64,000 bases of DNA from an uncultured Prevotellaceae bacterium (GTDB lineage Bacteria; Bacteroidota; Bacteroidia; Bacteroidales; Bacteroidaceae), in NCBI GenBank assembly GCA_900314985.1, contig OMXL01000001.1:124001-188000 (forward strand), written 5' to 3'. The notes below the pieces were generated by a model. It ran no database searches, was not told where the DNA came from, and worked only from the letters and a program-made list of their open reading frames with translations. Positions 27,407-35,562 of the stretch are shown here, in pieces. The stretch's first letter is position 1; each line of letters begins with the position of its first letter. Both the position numbers and the translations under genes were made by a program.

Positions 27407-29158
27407 TTATGCTTCTTTTTGACGCAGTCCCATACGTGCTTCAACAACATTCACGACATAGTCACCCAATTTCTCACACTCGTTGATGAGATCCATATAG
27501 ATGGTACCCACTGCGTAAGTGTATTCGCGGTTGTTGACATCGTTGATATTCTGCGACTTCAACTGATTGCGGTAGTTATTGATTTCGTTCTCGATATTGA
27601 ACGTGCGGTTGACGTCGAAAGCCTCCTTGCGACCGCCCATCAGACGGTTCATCTGCGAGAGCGACTGGTCTGTCAGTTCCATCATCTGGTGCAGGTGGTC
27701 ATACTGCTTCTCAATGAAGTGGTCTTGCTTGCCATTATATTTGCGAGAGATAGTACGAGCCATATTAAAGCAAGCATCACCAATAGACTCCAGCTCAGAG
27801 ACCTCACGGAGCATAGCACGGATCTTTGCCTTGGTCTCGTCAGACAAGTGAGCATCACTGACTGAGTTCAGGTAGTTGGCAATCTCCAGTTCCATATTGT
27901 CTGAGATACCCTCATACTTCTCAATGCGGGTATAGAGTTTATTGAACTCACCAGCCTGGTTGTCCTTTTTCTTACCATTCGAGCTTGACGACAGTGTCAG
28001 CAACTCCCTCACCATACCAAACATGCGCTGCATGCGGTTCGAGAACTGTTGTATCTCCTTCTGTGCCTCCAGCACCGAGAGTTCTGGGGTCTTCATGAAG
28101 CCAGCAGTGATGAAATGCAAACGGAAGTCCTCCTCTTCATCAACCTTCTTAGGTTTGATAACCCAGCAGACAAACTTCTCAATCTGCGGAATGAACCATA
28201 TCAGGATAAAGGTATTCACCACATTGAAGCAGGTATGGAAAGCGGCAAGCACGAAACTCAACTTAGCAGAATTAGCAAGGAAGGCATGGCCACCAGCCAG
28301 TTCTTTTGACATATTGACATCATAGCCCACCAAGCCACACACCATATCAATAAAGGGACGGAACACGAAGAGTATCCAGATGACGCCAAACACATTGAAG
28401 AACATGTGAGCCAATGCTGCGCGACGAGCCTGTGTGTTTGCCGACATGGCTGCCAGATTAGAGGTGATGGTTGTACCGATATTCTCACCCATCACCAGTG
28501 CAATACCCTGATAAATGGGCAGGGCACCACTCGAGCAGAGTATCATAGTGATAGCCATCACTGCTGCCGACGACTGTACGCAGAAGGTCAACACGCCACC
28601 CAAGAACAAGAAGATGAGCGTGGTCAGGAACGAGTCTGGATCAAAGGAGGCAAAGAAATCAAGTACTGCCTGATTCTCACCCAGATGCATATTCTGACCA
28701 GTGACACGCAGAGTGGCCAACGCAAAAATCAGGAAGGCCAAACCAAAGAGGAAGTCACCAATATAACGGTATTTCTTCTGGTATATCAGGATAATACCCA
28801 CAAGAAAGGCCGGATAGGCCAGGCTGCCAACGTCGAACGACATACCTGCCGACATAATCCATGCCGTCAGTGTGGTACCGATATTAGCACCCATAATAAC
28901 TGAGATAGCCTGTGCCAATGTCAACAGTCCAGCATTCACAAACGACACCGTCATCACGGTGGTAGCAGTAGACGACTGTACGCTGGCCGTAACGAGCATA
29001 CCCGTCAACATACCAGTGAAGCGATTGGTGGTCATGGCACCAAGGACGTGTCGCAGCTGTGGACCTGCCATTTTCTGCAAGGCTTCGCTCATTGACTTCA
29101 TACCATACATCAGTAGTGCCAAGGAGCCCAGAAGCGTAAAAATAACCCAAATGGACAT
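27407..29158 (-). CDS. Na/Pi cotransporter family protein with PhoU-like C-terminal domain
   Basis: 583 residues from ATG 29158. Two inverted halves each carry the QSS and G-x-N-I-G-T-T signature of the NptA family (VQSSTATT, MGANIGTTLTAW; VQSSAAVM, MGENIGTTITS), with about nine membrane segments. From about 370 to the end is a helical PhoU-like domain. It would move phosphate with sodium at the inner membrane. The frame is open to 29203, but a -7 box at 29193-29200 favours the start used. Confidence 0.92.
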   Translation of the reverse strand: MSIWVIFTLLGSLALLMYGMKSMSEALQKMAGPQLRHVLGAMTTNRFTGMLTGMLVTASVQSSTATTVMTVSFVNAGLLTLAQAISVIMGANIGTTLTAWIMSAGMSFDVGSLAYPAFLVGIILIYQKKYRYIGDFLFGLAFLIFALATLRVTGQNMHLGENQAVLDFFASFDPDSFLTTLIFLFLGGVLTFCVQSSAAVMAITMILCSSGALPIYQGIALVMGENIGTTITSNLAAMSANTQARRAALAHMFFNVFGVIWILFVFRPFIDMVCGLVGYDVNMSKELAGGHAFLANSAKLSFVLAAFHTCFNVVNTFILIWFIPQIEKFVCWVIKPKKVDEEEDFRLHFITAGFMKTPELSVLEAQKEIQQFSNRMQRMFGMVRELLTLSSSSNGKKKDNQAGEFNKLYTRIEKYEGISDNMELEIANYLNSVSDAHLSDETKAKIRAMLREVSELESIGDACFNMARTISRKYNGKQDHFIEKQYDHLHQMMELTDQSLSQMNRLMGGRKEAFDVNRTFNIENEINNYRNQLKSQNINDVNNREYTYAVGTIYMDLINECEKLGDYVVNVVEARMGLRQKEA

Positions 29159-29192
29159 AAATAGAATTTTGTGTTTTTGAAATATTTCGGTG

Positions 29193-29200
29193 CAAATATA
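29193..29200 (-). promoter_or_regulatory. -7 box (TATATTTG) for the Na/Pi cotransporter
   Basis: Reverse-strand TATATTTG, 34 nt before ATG 29158; divergent from 29244-29251. Confidence 0.6.
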
Positions 29201-29243
29201 CAAAAAAAATCGTCTTTACACAAATAGTATGCAGTTTTTTTTA

Positions 29244-29251
29244 TACCTTTG
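29244..29251 (+). promoter_or_regulatory. -7 box (TACCTTTG) for the nucleoside kinase
   Basis: TACCTTTG, 23 nt before ATG 29275. Confidence 0.72.
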
Positions 29252-29274
29252 CGAAATCAATAACGAATATTACC

Positions 29275-30957
29275 ATGACAGAACAAAATGTAAGGATTAT
29301 TTGCCGCAACCTGGGACAGACGTTGGAGGTACCCGTAGGCTGCACGTTGGAGGAGGTTTATCAGCAAACTGGACTAACGATGGATTTTGGTCCAGTCAGT
29401 GCAATAGTAAATAATAAGGTAGAGGGCATGCACTATCGTATCTACAAGCAGAAAACGATAGAATTTCTGGACTTGCGCAGCTCCAGTGGTATTCGCGCTT
29501 ATACCCGCACCTTGTTTTTTGTATTATGCAAGGCTGCCCACGACATCTGGCCACAATGCCGCGTCATGATTGACATACCTATCAGCAACGGATACTATGT
29601 CGACATCGAGCGGAAAGACGAGCAAGGAAACAGGGTTGAGATTACCCCCGACGATATTGCTGAGCTACGAGAGCGCATGACTGCCCTCATTGCTGCCAAC
29701 CTTCCCATTCACCGCTTTGAGGCTACTACCGAAGAAGCCATTGAGATGTTCCGCAAGGCAGGAAGTATGTCGAAGGTCAAGTTGCTGGAATATTCTGGCA
29801 GACTGTACACCACCTATTACGACTTAGATGGTTACCAAGACTATTACTATGGCAATCTGCTTACCACGACTGGCAAGTTGTACCTCTTTGGTTTGGAATA
29901 CTATTATAACGGCATCCTGCTGCGCATACCCTCACGCGAGAATCCAGAGAAGTTGGGAGCCTTCATCCGTCAGGACAAGATGTTCGAAATCTTCAAGGAG
30001 CATCACCGCTGGCAGGACATCTTAGGTATGCGTACAGTAGGTGACCTGAATAAAGCTATTAGCGATGGGCATGCCAACTCGCTCATCCAACTGAGCGAGG
30101 CGCTACAGGAAAAGAAGATTGCGCAGATTGCCGACGAGATAGCTAGCAGGAAACACGTCAAGATGGTGCTTATCGCCGGACCATCAAGTAGTGGTAAGAC
30201 GACCACCTGCAAACGTCTAAGCATCCAACTGGCCGTCAACGGCATTCACCCTATAGGTATCTCGTTGGATGACTATTTCTTAGACCGCGACCAGACACCA
30301 CGCGACGAAACGGGCGACTACGACTTCGAGCATCTGCATGCGCTGAACATCCCACTGCTCAACGAACAGATGAACGCACTATTCAGTGGTGAGGAGATAG
30401 AACTGCCCCGCTACAATTTCCAACTGGGGAAGAGCGAGAAGAGTGGAAAGCGGTTGCAGTTGAAAGGCAATGAAGTGCTTATATTGGAAGGCATCCATGC
30501 GCTGAACCCTGAACTGACAGCACAGATTCCCAACGAACAGATTTTCCGCGTATATGCCTCAGCGCTGACCACCATCTTGTTGGATAACCACAACTACATA
30601 CCCACAACCGACAACCGTCTGTTACGTCGCATCATCCGCGACCATAAATACAGAGGAGTGAATGCGCTGGGCAGCATACGTCGCTGGGCGAGCGTTCGCA
30701 AAGGCGAAAACCGTTGGATATTCCCCTTCCAGGAGAATGCCGATGCCATATTCAACAGTGCCATGCTCTTTGAGTTGGCAGTCATCAAACAACAGGCAGA
30801 GCCTCTATTGGAACAAGTACCAGAAAACTGCGACGAATATGCAGAGGCCTACCGACTGCTGAAGTTCCTGCGTTACATCAAGCCCATCCCAGAAGACCAG
30901 ATACCCCCCACATCACTGTTACGTGAATTCCTCGGTGGCTCTTCATTCGAATACTAA
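29275..30957 (+). CDS. nucleoside (uridine-type) kinase with threonyl-tRNA-synthetase-like N-terminus
   Basis: 560 residues. An N-terminal TGS-like domain and a ThrRS-related second domain (about 1-280) precede a P-loop kinase with Walker A GPSSSGKTTT near residue 302, SLDDYFLDR and the lid RRIIRDHKYRG. This fusion is the usual Bacteroidota uridine/cytidine kinase form annotated nucleoside kinase. It salvages nucleosides in the cytoplasm. A strong terminator follows. Confidence 0.87.
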   Translation: MTEQNVRIICRNLGQTLEVPVGCTLEEVYQQTGLTMDFGPVSAIVNNKVEGMHYRIYKQKTIEFLDLRSSSGIRAYTRTLFFVLCKAAHDIWPQCRVMIDIPISNGYYVDIERKDEQGNRVEITPDDIAELRERMTALIAANLPIHRFEATTEEAIEMFRKAGSMSKVKLLEYSGRLYTTYYDLDGYQDYYYGNLLTTTGKLYLFGLEYYYNGILLRIPSRENPEKLGAFIRQDKMFEIFKEHHRWQDILGMRTVGDLNKAISDGHANSLIQLSEALQEKKIAQIADEIASRKHVKMVLIAGPSSSGKTTTCKRLSIQLAVNGIHPIGISLDDYFLDRDQTPRDETGDYDFEHLHALNIPLLNEQMNALFSGEEIELPRYNFQLGKSEKSGKRLQLKGNEVLILEGIHALNPELTAQIPNEQIFRVYASALTTILLDNHNYIPTTDNRLLRRIIRDHKYRGVNALGSIRRWASVRKGENRWIFPFQENADAIFNSAMLFELAVIKQQAEPLLEQVPENCDEYAEAYRLLKFLRYIKPIPEDQIPPTSLLREFLGGSSFEY

Positions 30958-31007
30958 CCCTCTGACACTACATACACACGAGGAACAGAATTTGTATAAC
31001 AATACGT

Positions 31008-31053
31008 AAAAAGTGCATATTTGCAAGAAAATTAGCACAAATATGCACTTTTT
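31008..31053 (+). terminator. rho-independent terminator after the nucleoside kinase
   Basis: Sixteen-bp perfect inverted repeat (AAAAAGTGCATATTTG and complement) with a 14-nt loop, ending in five T. Confidence 0.88.
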
Positions 31054-31063
31054 GCTGTTTTTC

Positions 31064-31095
31064 TTTGGATATTTCAATCAAAATGTATAATTTTG
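31064..31095 (+). promoter_or_regulatory. korAB promoter (-33 TTTG, -7 TAATTTTG)
   Basis: TTTG at 31064-31067, 20-bp spacer, TAATTTTG at 31088-31095; 38 nt before ATG 31134. Confidence 0.75.
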
Positions 31096-31133
31096 CACTC
31101 GTTTTATAGAAAATATAGTAAACATCTATTAAT

Positions 31134-32981
31134 ATGGCTGAACAATTAGAAGTGAAGGAGCTGGATCAGGTTGTTGTCCGCTTCTCTGGTGACTCTGGCG
31201 ACGGTATGCAGTTGGCCGGAAACATCTTCTCTACGGTTAGTGCCACCGTTGGTAACGGCATTTCAACATTTCCCGACTACCCTGCCGACATCCGCGCCCC
31301 GCAAGGTTCGCTGACGGGTGTATCTGGTTTCCAGGTACACATTGGTGCTGGCAAGGTCTACACCCCTGGTGACAAGTGCGACGTGCTGGTAGCGATGAAT
31401 GCTGCCGCGCTGAAGACGCAATATCGCTATGCCAAGCCGGGAGCAACCATCATCATCGATACTGACTCTTTCGGTCCTAAGGACCTGGAGAAGGCACAGT
31501 TCCAGACGGAGGACTACCTCGGTGAGATGGGCATCGACCCAGACCGTGTCATCCAGTGCCCGCTGACCACGATGGTCAAGGACTGTTTGGCAGACTCTGG
31601 CATGGATAACAAGGCCATGATGAAGTGCCGCAACATGTTCGCACTGGGTTTGGTTTGCTGGCTCTTCGACCGCGACCTGAACCTCGTTGCCAACTTCCTG
31701 CGCGAGAAATTTGCCAAGAAGCCCGCCATTGCCGAGGCCAACATCAAGGTCATCCAGGCTGGTTGGGACTATGGACACAATACACACTCCAATGCCATCA
31801 ACGTATATCGCGTTGAGACCAAGGAGAAGACTCCTGGCCGCTATATGGACATCACGGGTAACAAGGCTACCGCCTACGGCTTCATCGCTGCTGCCGAGAA
31901 GGCTGGTCTGCGTCTCTACCTGGGTTCTTATCCTATCACTCCTGCTACCGACGTGCTCCACGAGCTTTCTAAGCACAAGTCTTGCGGTGTCATCACCGTT
32001 CAGTGCGAGGACGAGATTTCGGGTTGTGCCTCTGCCCTGGGTGCTTCATTCGCCGGTGCGCTGGGTGTCACCTCTACCTCTGGTCCTGGCGTCTGCCTGA
32101 AGAGTGAGGCCATGAACCTGGCTGTTATCATGGAGCTGCCGCTGGTAGTGCTCGACGTACAGCGTGGTGGTCCTGCTACTGGTCTGCCCACCAAGTCTGA
32201 ACAGACCGACCTGCTACAGGCTCTCTTCGGCCGTAATGGTGAGAGTCCCATGCCAGTGATAGCTGCCACCAGTCCTGCCGACTGCTTCGACGCTGCCTAT
32301 CAGGCTTCCAAGATTGCCCTTGAGCACATGACACCTGTTGTACTGCTCACCGATGCTTATATCGCTAATGGTTCGGGTGCTTTCAAACTGCCCCAGATGG
32401 CTCAGCTCGACGCCATCAATCCTCCCTACGTTCCTGAGGAACTGAAGGGTAAGTGGACTCCCTACATGCGTGCTGAGAACGGCACCCGCTACTGGGCAGT
32501 GCCTGGTCGTGAGGGCTTCACACACATCCTCGGTGGACTGGAGAAGGACTCTAACACGGGTGCTATCTCTACCAATCCAGAGAACCACGACTTGATGACG
32601 CGTCTGCGCCAGCAGAAGATTGACAACATCCAGGTGCCCGACCTCGAGGTAGACGGCGACGTCAACGATGCCGACCTGCTCATCGTTGGTTTCGGCTCTA
32701 CCTACGGCCATCTGCACGCTGCCATGGACGAGCTCCGCGCTGCCGGCAAGAAGGTTGCCCAGGCTCAGTTCAAATACCTGAACCCGCTGCCCAAGAACAC
32801 CGCCGCCGTACTATCTAAATATAATAAGGTGGTGGTTGCCGAACAGAACATGGGTCAGCTGGCTGCCTATCTCCGTATGAAGGTCGACGGTTTCGTACCC
32901 TACCAGTTCAATCAGGTCAAGGGTCAGCCATTCATCGTAGAAGAGTTAGTCAACGCATTCGAGGACATTTTAAAGAAGTAA
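31134..32981 (+). CDS. korA: 2-oxoacid (2-oxoglutarate):ferredoxin oxidoreductase, alpha subunit
   Basis: 615 residues: a gamma-type domain (RFSGDSGDGMQLAG to about 190) fused to the pyrimidine-binding alpha domain (GSYPITPATD, QCEDEISGCASALGASFAGA, TSTSGPG). This gamma-alpha fusion is typical of KorA/OorA. With KorB it links CoA-dependent 2-oxoacid decarboxylation to ferredoxin in the cytoplasm. Four bp separate it from korB. GC-rich, regular codon use suggests high expression. 2-Oxoglutarate as substrate is inferred from family size and order. Confidence 0.9.
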   Translation: MAEQLEVKELDQVVVRFSGDSGDGMQLAGNIFSTVSATVGNGISTFPDYPADIRAPQGSLTGVSGFQVHIGAGKVYTPGDKCDVLVAMNAAALKTQYRYAKPGATIIIDTDSFGPKDLEKAQFQTEDYLGEMGIDPDRVIQCPLTTMVKDCLADSGMDNKAMMKCRNMFALGLVCWLFDRDLNLVANFLREKFAKKPAIAEANIKVIQAGWDYGHNTHSNAINVYRVETKEKTPGRYMDITGNKATAYGFIAAAEKAGLRLYLGSYPITPATDVLHELSKHKSCGVITVQCEDEISGCASALGASFAGALGVTSTSGPGVCLKSEAMNLAVIMELPLVVLDVQRGGPATGLPTKSEQTDLLQALFGRNGESPMPVIAATSPADCFDAAYQASKIALEHMTPVVLLTDAYIANGSGAFKLPQMAQLDAINPPYVPEELKGKWTPYMRAENGTRYWAVPGREGFTHILGGLEKDSNTGAISTNPENHDLMTRLRQQKIDNIQVPDLEVDGDVNDADLLIVGFGSTYGHLHAAMDELRAAGKKVAQAQFKYLNPLPKNTAAVLSKYNKVVVAEQNMGQLAAYLRMKVDGFVPYQFNQVKGQPFIVEELVNAFEDILKK

Positions 32982-32985
32982 AGCA

Positions 32986-33993
32986 ATGAGTACATATACA
33001 GCACAAGATTTTAAGAAAGGCCAGCCTCGTTGGTGCCCTGGTTGCGGTGACCACTTCTTCCTGGCTTCACTCCATAAGGCTATGGCCGAGATTGGCGTAG
33101 CCCCTGAGAACGTAGCAGTAATCAGTGGTATCGGCTGTTCCAGCCGTCTGCCCCACTACATGGCTACCTACGGTATGAACACTATCCACGGTCGTGCTGC
33201 CGCCATCGCTACCGGTGCCAAGGTGGCTAACCCCAACCTCACCGTATGGCAGGTGTCAGGCGACGGTGACGGACTGGCTATCGGTGGTAACCACTTCATC
33301 CATGCCAACCGTCGTAACATCGACCTGAACATGATTCTTCTGAACAACCGCATCTATGGTTTGACGAAGGGTCAGTACTCTCCCACCTCACCCCGTGGCT
33401 TCGTCTCTAAGTCGAGCCCCTACGGCACTGTTGAGGATCCGTTCCGTCCTGCCGAGCTCTGCTTCGGTGCCCGCGGCCACTTCTTCGCCCGCTGTGTGGC
33501 TACCGATGCTGCTGGAACTGTTGAGGTGCTGAAGGCTGCCTACGAGCATAAGGGTGCCAGCGTCACTGAGGTACTGCAAAACTGCGTTATCTTCAACGAC
33601 GGCTGTCACGAGGCCGTCTATAACAAGGAGGGACGTAAGAAGAATGCTATCTATGTGAAGCACGGTGAGAAGCTCGTGTTCGGTGAGAACAATGAGTTCG
33701 GACTCGTACAGCAGGGCTTCGGTCTGAAGGTGGTAGAAATTGGCAAGGACGGCTACACCATCGACGACGTACTCGTTCACGATGCTCACTGTGAGGACAA
33801 CACCCTGCAGCTGAAGCTTGCCCTCATGGGTAATGGCGACGGTTTCCCCGTAGCTTTGGGTGTTATCCGCGATGTCGATGCTCCCACCTACAACGATGCC
33901 GTTCACGCTCAGCTCGCTGAGGTCAGCGCCCAGAAGAAGTACCACAACTTCGAGGAGTTGCTGGAAACCAACGATATCTGGGAGGTTAAGTAA
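32986..33993 (+). CDS. korB: 2-oxoacid (2-oxoglutarate):ferredoxin oxidoreductase, beta subunit
   Basis: 335 residues. The CPGCGDHFF cysteine motif and the TPP/Mg-binding GDGDGLAIGGNHFIHANRRN, followed by LLNNRIYGLTKGQ, identify the thiamine-diphosphate beta subunit. It partners KorA, encoded 4 bp upstream. A strong terminator (34015-34050) closes the operon. Confidence 0.92.
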   Translation: MSTYTAQDFKKGQPRWCPGCGDHFFLASLHKAMAEIGVAPENVAVISGIGCSSRLPHYMATYGMNTIHGRAAAIATGAKVANPNLTVWQVSGDGDGLAIGGNHFIHANRRNIDLNMILLNNRIYGLTKGQYSPTSPRGFVSKSSPYGTVEDPFRPAELCFGARGHFFARCVATDAAGTVEVLKAAYEHKGASVTEVLQNCVIFNDGCHEAVYNKEGRKKNAIYVKHGEKLVFGENNEFGLVQQGFGLKVVEIGKDGYTIDDVLVHDAHCEDNTLQLKLALMGNGDGFPVALGVIRDVDAPTYNDAVHAQLAEVSAQKKYHNFEELLETNDIWEVK

Positions 33994-34014
33994 ATCAAAC
34001 GATTCCAACGATAG

Positions 34015-34050
34015 AAAAGTCTTTAGGGCCCACACCCTAAAGACTTTTTT
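34015..34050 (+). terminator. terminator of korAB
   Basis: Fourteen-bp perfect stem (AAAAGTCTTTAGGG and complement), 6-nt loop, ending in a T-run. Confidence 0.9.
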
Positions 34051-34062
34051 CGTTATCATACG

Positions 34063-34079
34063 ACGAATTTCACGAATTA
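34063..34079. repeat. short interspersed repeat (ACGAATTTCACGAATTA)
   Basis: Copy of a degenerate CACGAATT-type repeat between korB and the AraC gene. A three-unit copy lies at 62992-63018 inside a coding region. Confidence 0.55.
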
Positions 34080-34105
34080 AACGTAATTCTTTTAAGAAAA
34101 AACCG

Positions 34106-34113
34106 TATCTTTG
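34106..34113 (+). promoter_or_regulatory. -7 box (TATCTTTG) for the AraC-type regulator
   Basis: TATCTTTG, 22 nt before ATG 34136. Confidence 0.68.
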
Positions 34114-34135
34114 CATCGAAATAAAATCTGAGACA

Positions 34136-35284
34136 ATGTCTTTCGAAAATATTTCTACACAGTTGATACTGTTTCTCATCCTCTACGGCATAACGGCAGC
34201 AGTGTCTTTCATGGCCGCCGTCTACCTGCTGTTGCGCCGAGGCAATGCCATCGCGCCAGGCGTCAGGCCGCCGGTGCGGTTGCGCTACTGGACGGCGTCG
34301 TTCTTTGCCGTAGCGTCATTGGCACATGTGTGGTGGTTGCTGTTCTATAGCTACTCTGGCGACCTGAATTCTGTGGCTTATCAGGTGATTGTCATGTTTG
34401 ACTGCACGTTGCTGTTCACCTCTTTTGCTGGCATGTTGCTTGCCATGCTTCAGGACCGCCGCCGGCCAGTGTGGCCCGCCCTGTTGGCTATGATTCCGTT
34501 TTTGTTGTTAATGGTAACGCACATTATTTATCCCAGCCAGCTACTCGAGCTAATGATCGCAGGCTACCTTCTGTTGCTCGGCTTGCTCTTTACCGGATAT
34601 ATGGTGGTGGCTGTCAGACAGTATGGGCGTTGGCTGAACGACAACTATGCCGACCTGGAGAATAAGAAGGTGTGGCTATGCCAGACGGTTTCGCTCGTCT
34701 GCATGCTATTGTTCGTGCTCTATGTACTCGCAATCGACATGGTCTTAATCTGGCTCATCCATATCATTGAACTCATACTTGTCGGTCTGCTGTTGTGGCG
34801 TGTGGAAACGTTGCCAAGACTACAGACTCTCCCCCACCCCCTACCGATAATGGAGGGGAGTGGTCAGACTCAAGGCAATGGACCATTTACTTCTCTCAAT
34901 TCATGCCACGCCCAGACGGTAGTGCCTGTCAATATCGATCTTGCTGAAATCGAGCAGATGTTAGTTGAGCACTGCGCAAACACGCAGCTCTACTTGAAGC
35001 ACGACTTGAACCTTGCCCAGCTGGCCCAGGCTGTTGGCACTAACCGCTACTATCTCAGCCAGTATTTCTCCCGTAAAGGCATCACTTACAACATCTATAT
35101 TAATAATCAGCGCATCAATCACTTCATCAGTCGCTACAATGAACTCACCGCTGCTGGACAGCCTATTGTTGCCCAGCAACTGGCCATCGAAAGTGGCTAC
35201 CACAGCTACAGCACCTTCAGTCTTGCCTTCAAGCAGCGTACTGGTCAGAGTGTCACTGCTTGGATGCGCGAATCGGACGAGTAA
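34136..35284 (+). CDS. membrane-bound AraC/XylS family transcriptional regulator
   Basis: 382 residues from ATG 34136; the frame is open back to 33860 inside korB, but that part lies before the terminator and promoter. About seven hydrophobic segments span residues 8-225 and the two-helix-turn-helix AraC domain fills about 270-380 (LAQLAQAVGTNRYYLSQYFS, then LAIESGYHSYSTFSLAFKQRTGQS). It thus joins a membrane sensor to a DNA-binding domain. The linker (about 232-245) is encoded by a short interspersed repeat also found at 54881-54920. It ends at a terminator and lies directly before the MACPF operon, which has AraC-like direct repeats, so it is the obvious candidate regulator; that is inference. 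Confidence 0.85.
   Translation: MSFENISTQLILFLILYGITAAVSFMAAVYLLLRRGNAIAPGVRPPVRLRYWTASFFAVASLAHVWWLLFYSYSGDLNSVAYQVIVMFDCTLLFTSFAGMLLAMLQDRRRPVWPALLAMIPFLLLMVTHIIYPSQLLELMIAGYLLLLGLLFTGYMVVAVRQYGRWLNDNYADLENKKVWLCQTVSLVCMLLFVLYVLAIDMVLIWLIHIIELILVGLLLWRVETLPRLQTLPHPLPIMEGSGQTQGNGPFTSLNSCHAQTVVPVNIDLAEIEQMLVEHCANTQLYLKHDLNLAQLAQAVGTNRYYLSQYFSRKGITYNIYINNQRINHFISRYNELTAAGQPIVAQQLAIESGYHSYSTFSLAFKQRTGQSVTAWMRESDE
34831..34863. repeat. short C/G-rich interspersed repeat inside the AraC gene
   Basis: CCCCCACCCCCTACC then AATGGAGGGGAGTGG; the last 15 bp are identical to 54906-54920 in the 1764-residue protein gene, and the C-rich part is similar. Confidence 0.75.
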
Positions 35285-35310
35285 GTATTCCCACACATTA
35301 CGACATCATC

Positions 35311-35347
35311 CGCTGAGATTCCGTAAAAGGAATTTCGGCGTTTTTTT
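35311..35347 (+). terminator. terminator of the AraC gene
   Basis: Twelve-bp stem with two G-U pairs (CGCTGAGATTCC / GGAATTTCGGCG), 6-nt loop and seven T. Confidence 0.82.
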
Positions 35348-35372
35348 GTAACAAACTCAGTGCTTTGACTTG

Positions 35373-35405
35373 CAAAATCTGCAAAACAAGTTTCAAAATC
35401 TGCAA
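35373..35405 (+). promoter_or_regulatory. candidate operator: two 12-bp direct repeats, 21-bp period
   Basis: CAAAATCTGCAA occurs exactly at 35373-35384 and 35394-35405, start-to-start distance 21 bp, i.e. two helical turns. They end about 49 bp before the -7 box of the MACPF operon. Tandem direct half-sites at 21 bp are the classical layout for AraC family activators, and an AraC gene lies directly upstream. Confidence 0.6.
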
Positions 35406-35431
35406 TTTTTTATACGAACGAGCATTTTGCA

Positions 35432-35461
35432 TTGTTTTTTCAAAACAAATACTTAACTTTG
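35432..35461 (+). promoter_or_regulatory. promoter of the MACPF operon (-33 TTG, -7 TAACTTTG)
   Basis: TTG at 35432-35434, 19-bp spacer, TAACTTTG at 35454-35461. The leader to ATG 35563 is about 95 nt, long for this window. Confidence 0.68.
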
Positions 35462-35562
35462 TAAGCAGAGATTAAAAAACCTAAAATTTTCTCGAGGAGA
35501 CCTAAGACAACATTAACAGAAACCTAAAAAAGTATTTTACCAATAAATAAAGATTAAGAATT

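Noticed and set aside
31263-31976. 237-codon open frame on the reverse strand
   Set aside because: It is fully antisense to korA, a clear conserved gene; the product matches no family and reflects GC-rich codon use.
33860-34135. N-terminal extension of the AraC gene into korB
   Set aside because: It would cross the korAB terminator and the -7 box; ATG 34136 follows the promoter and starts right before the first membrane segment.
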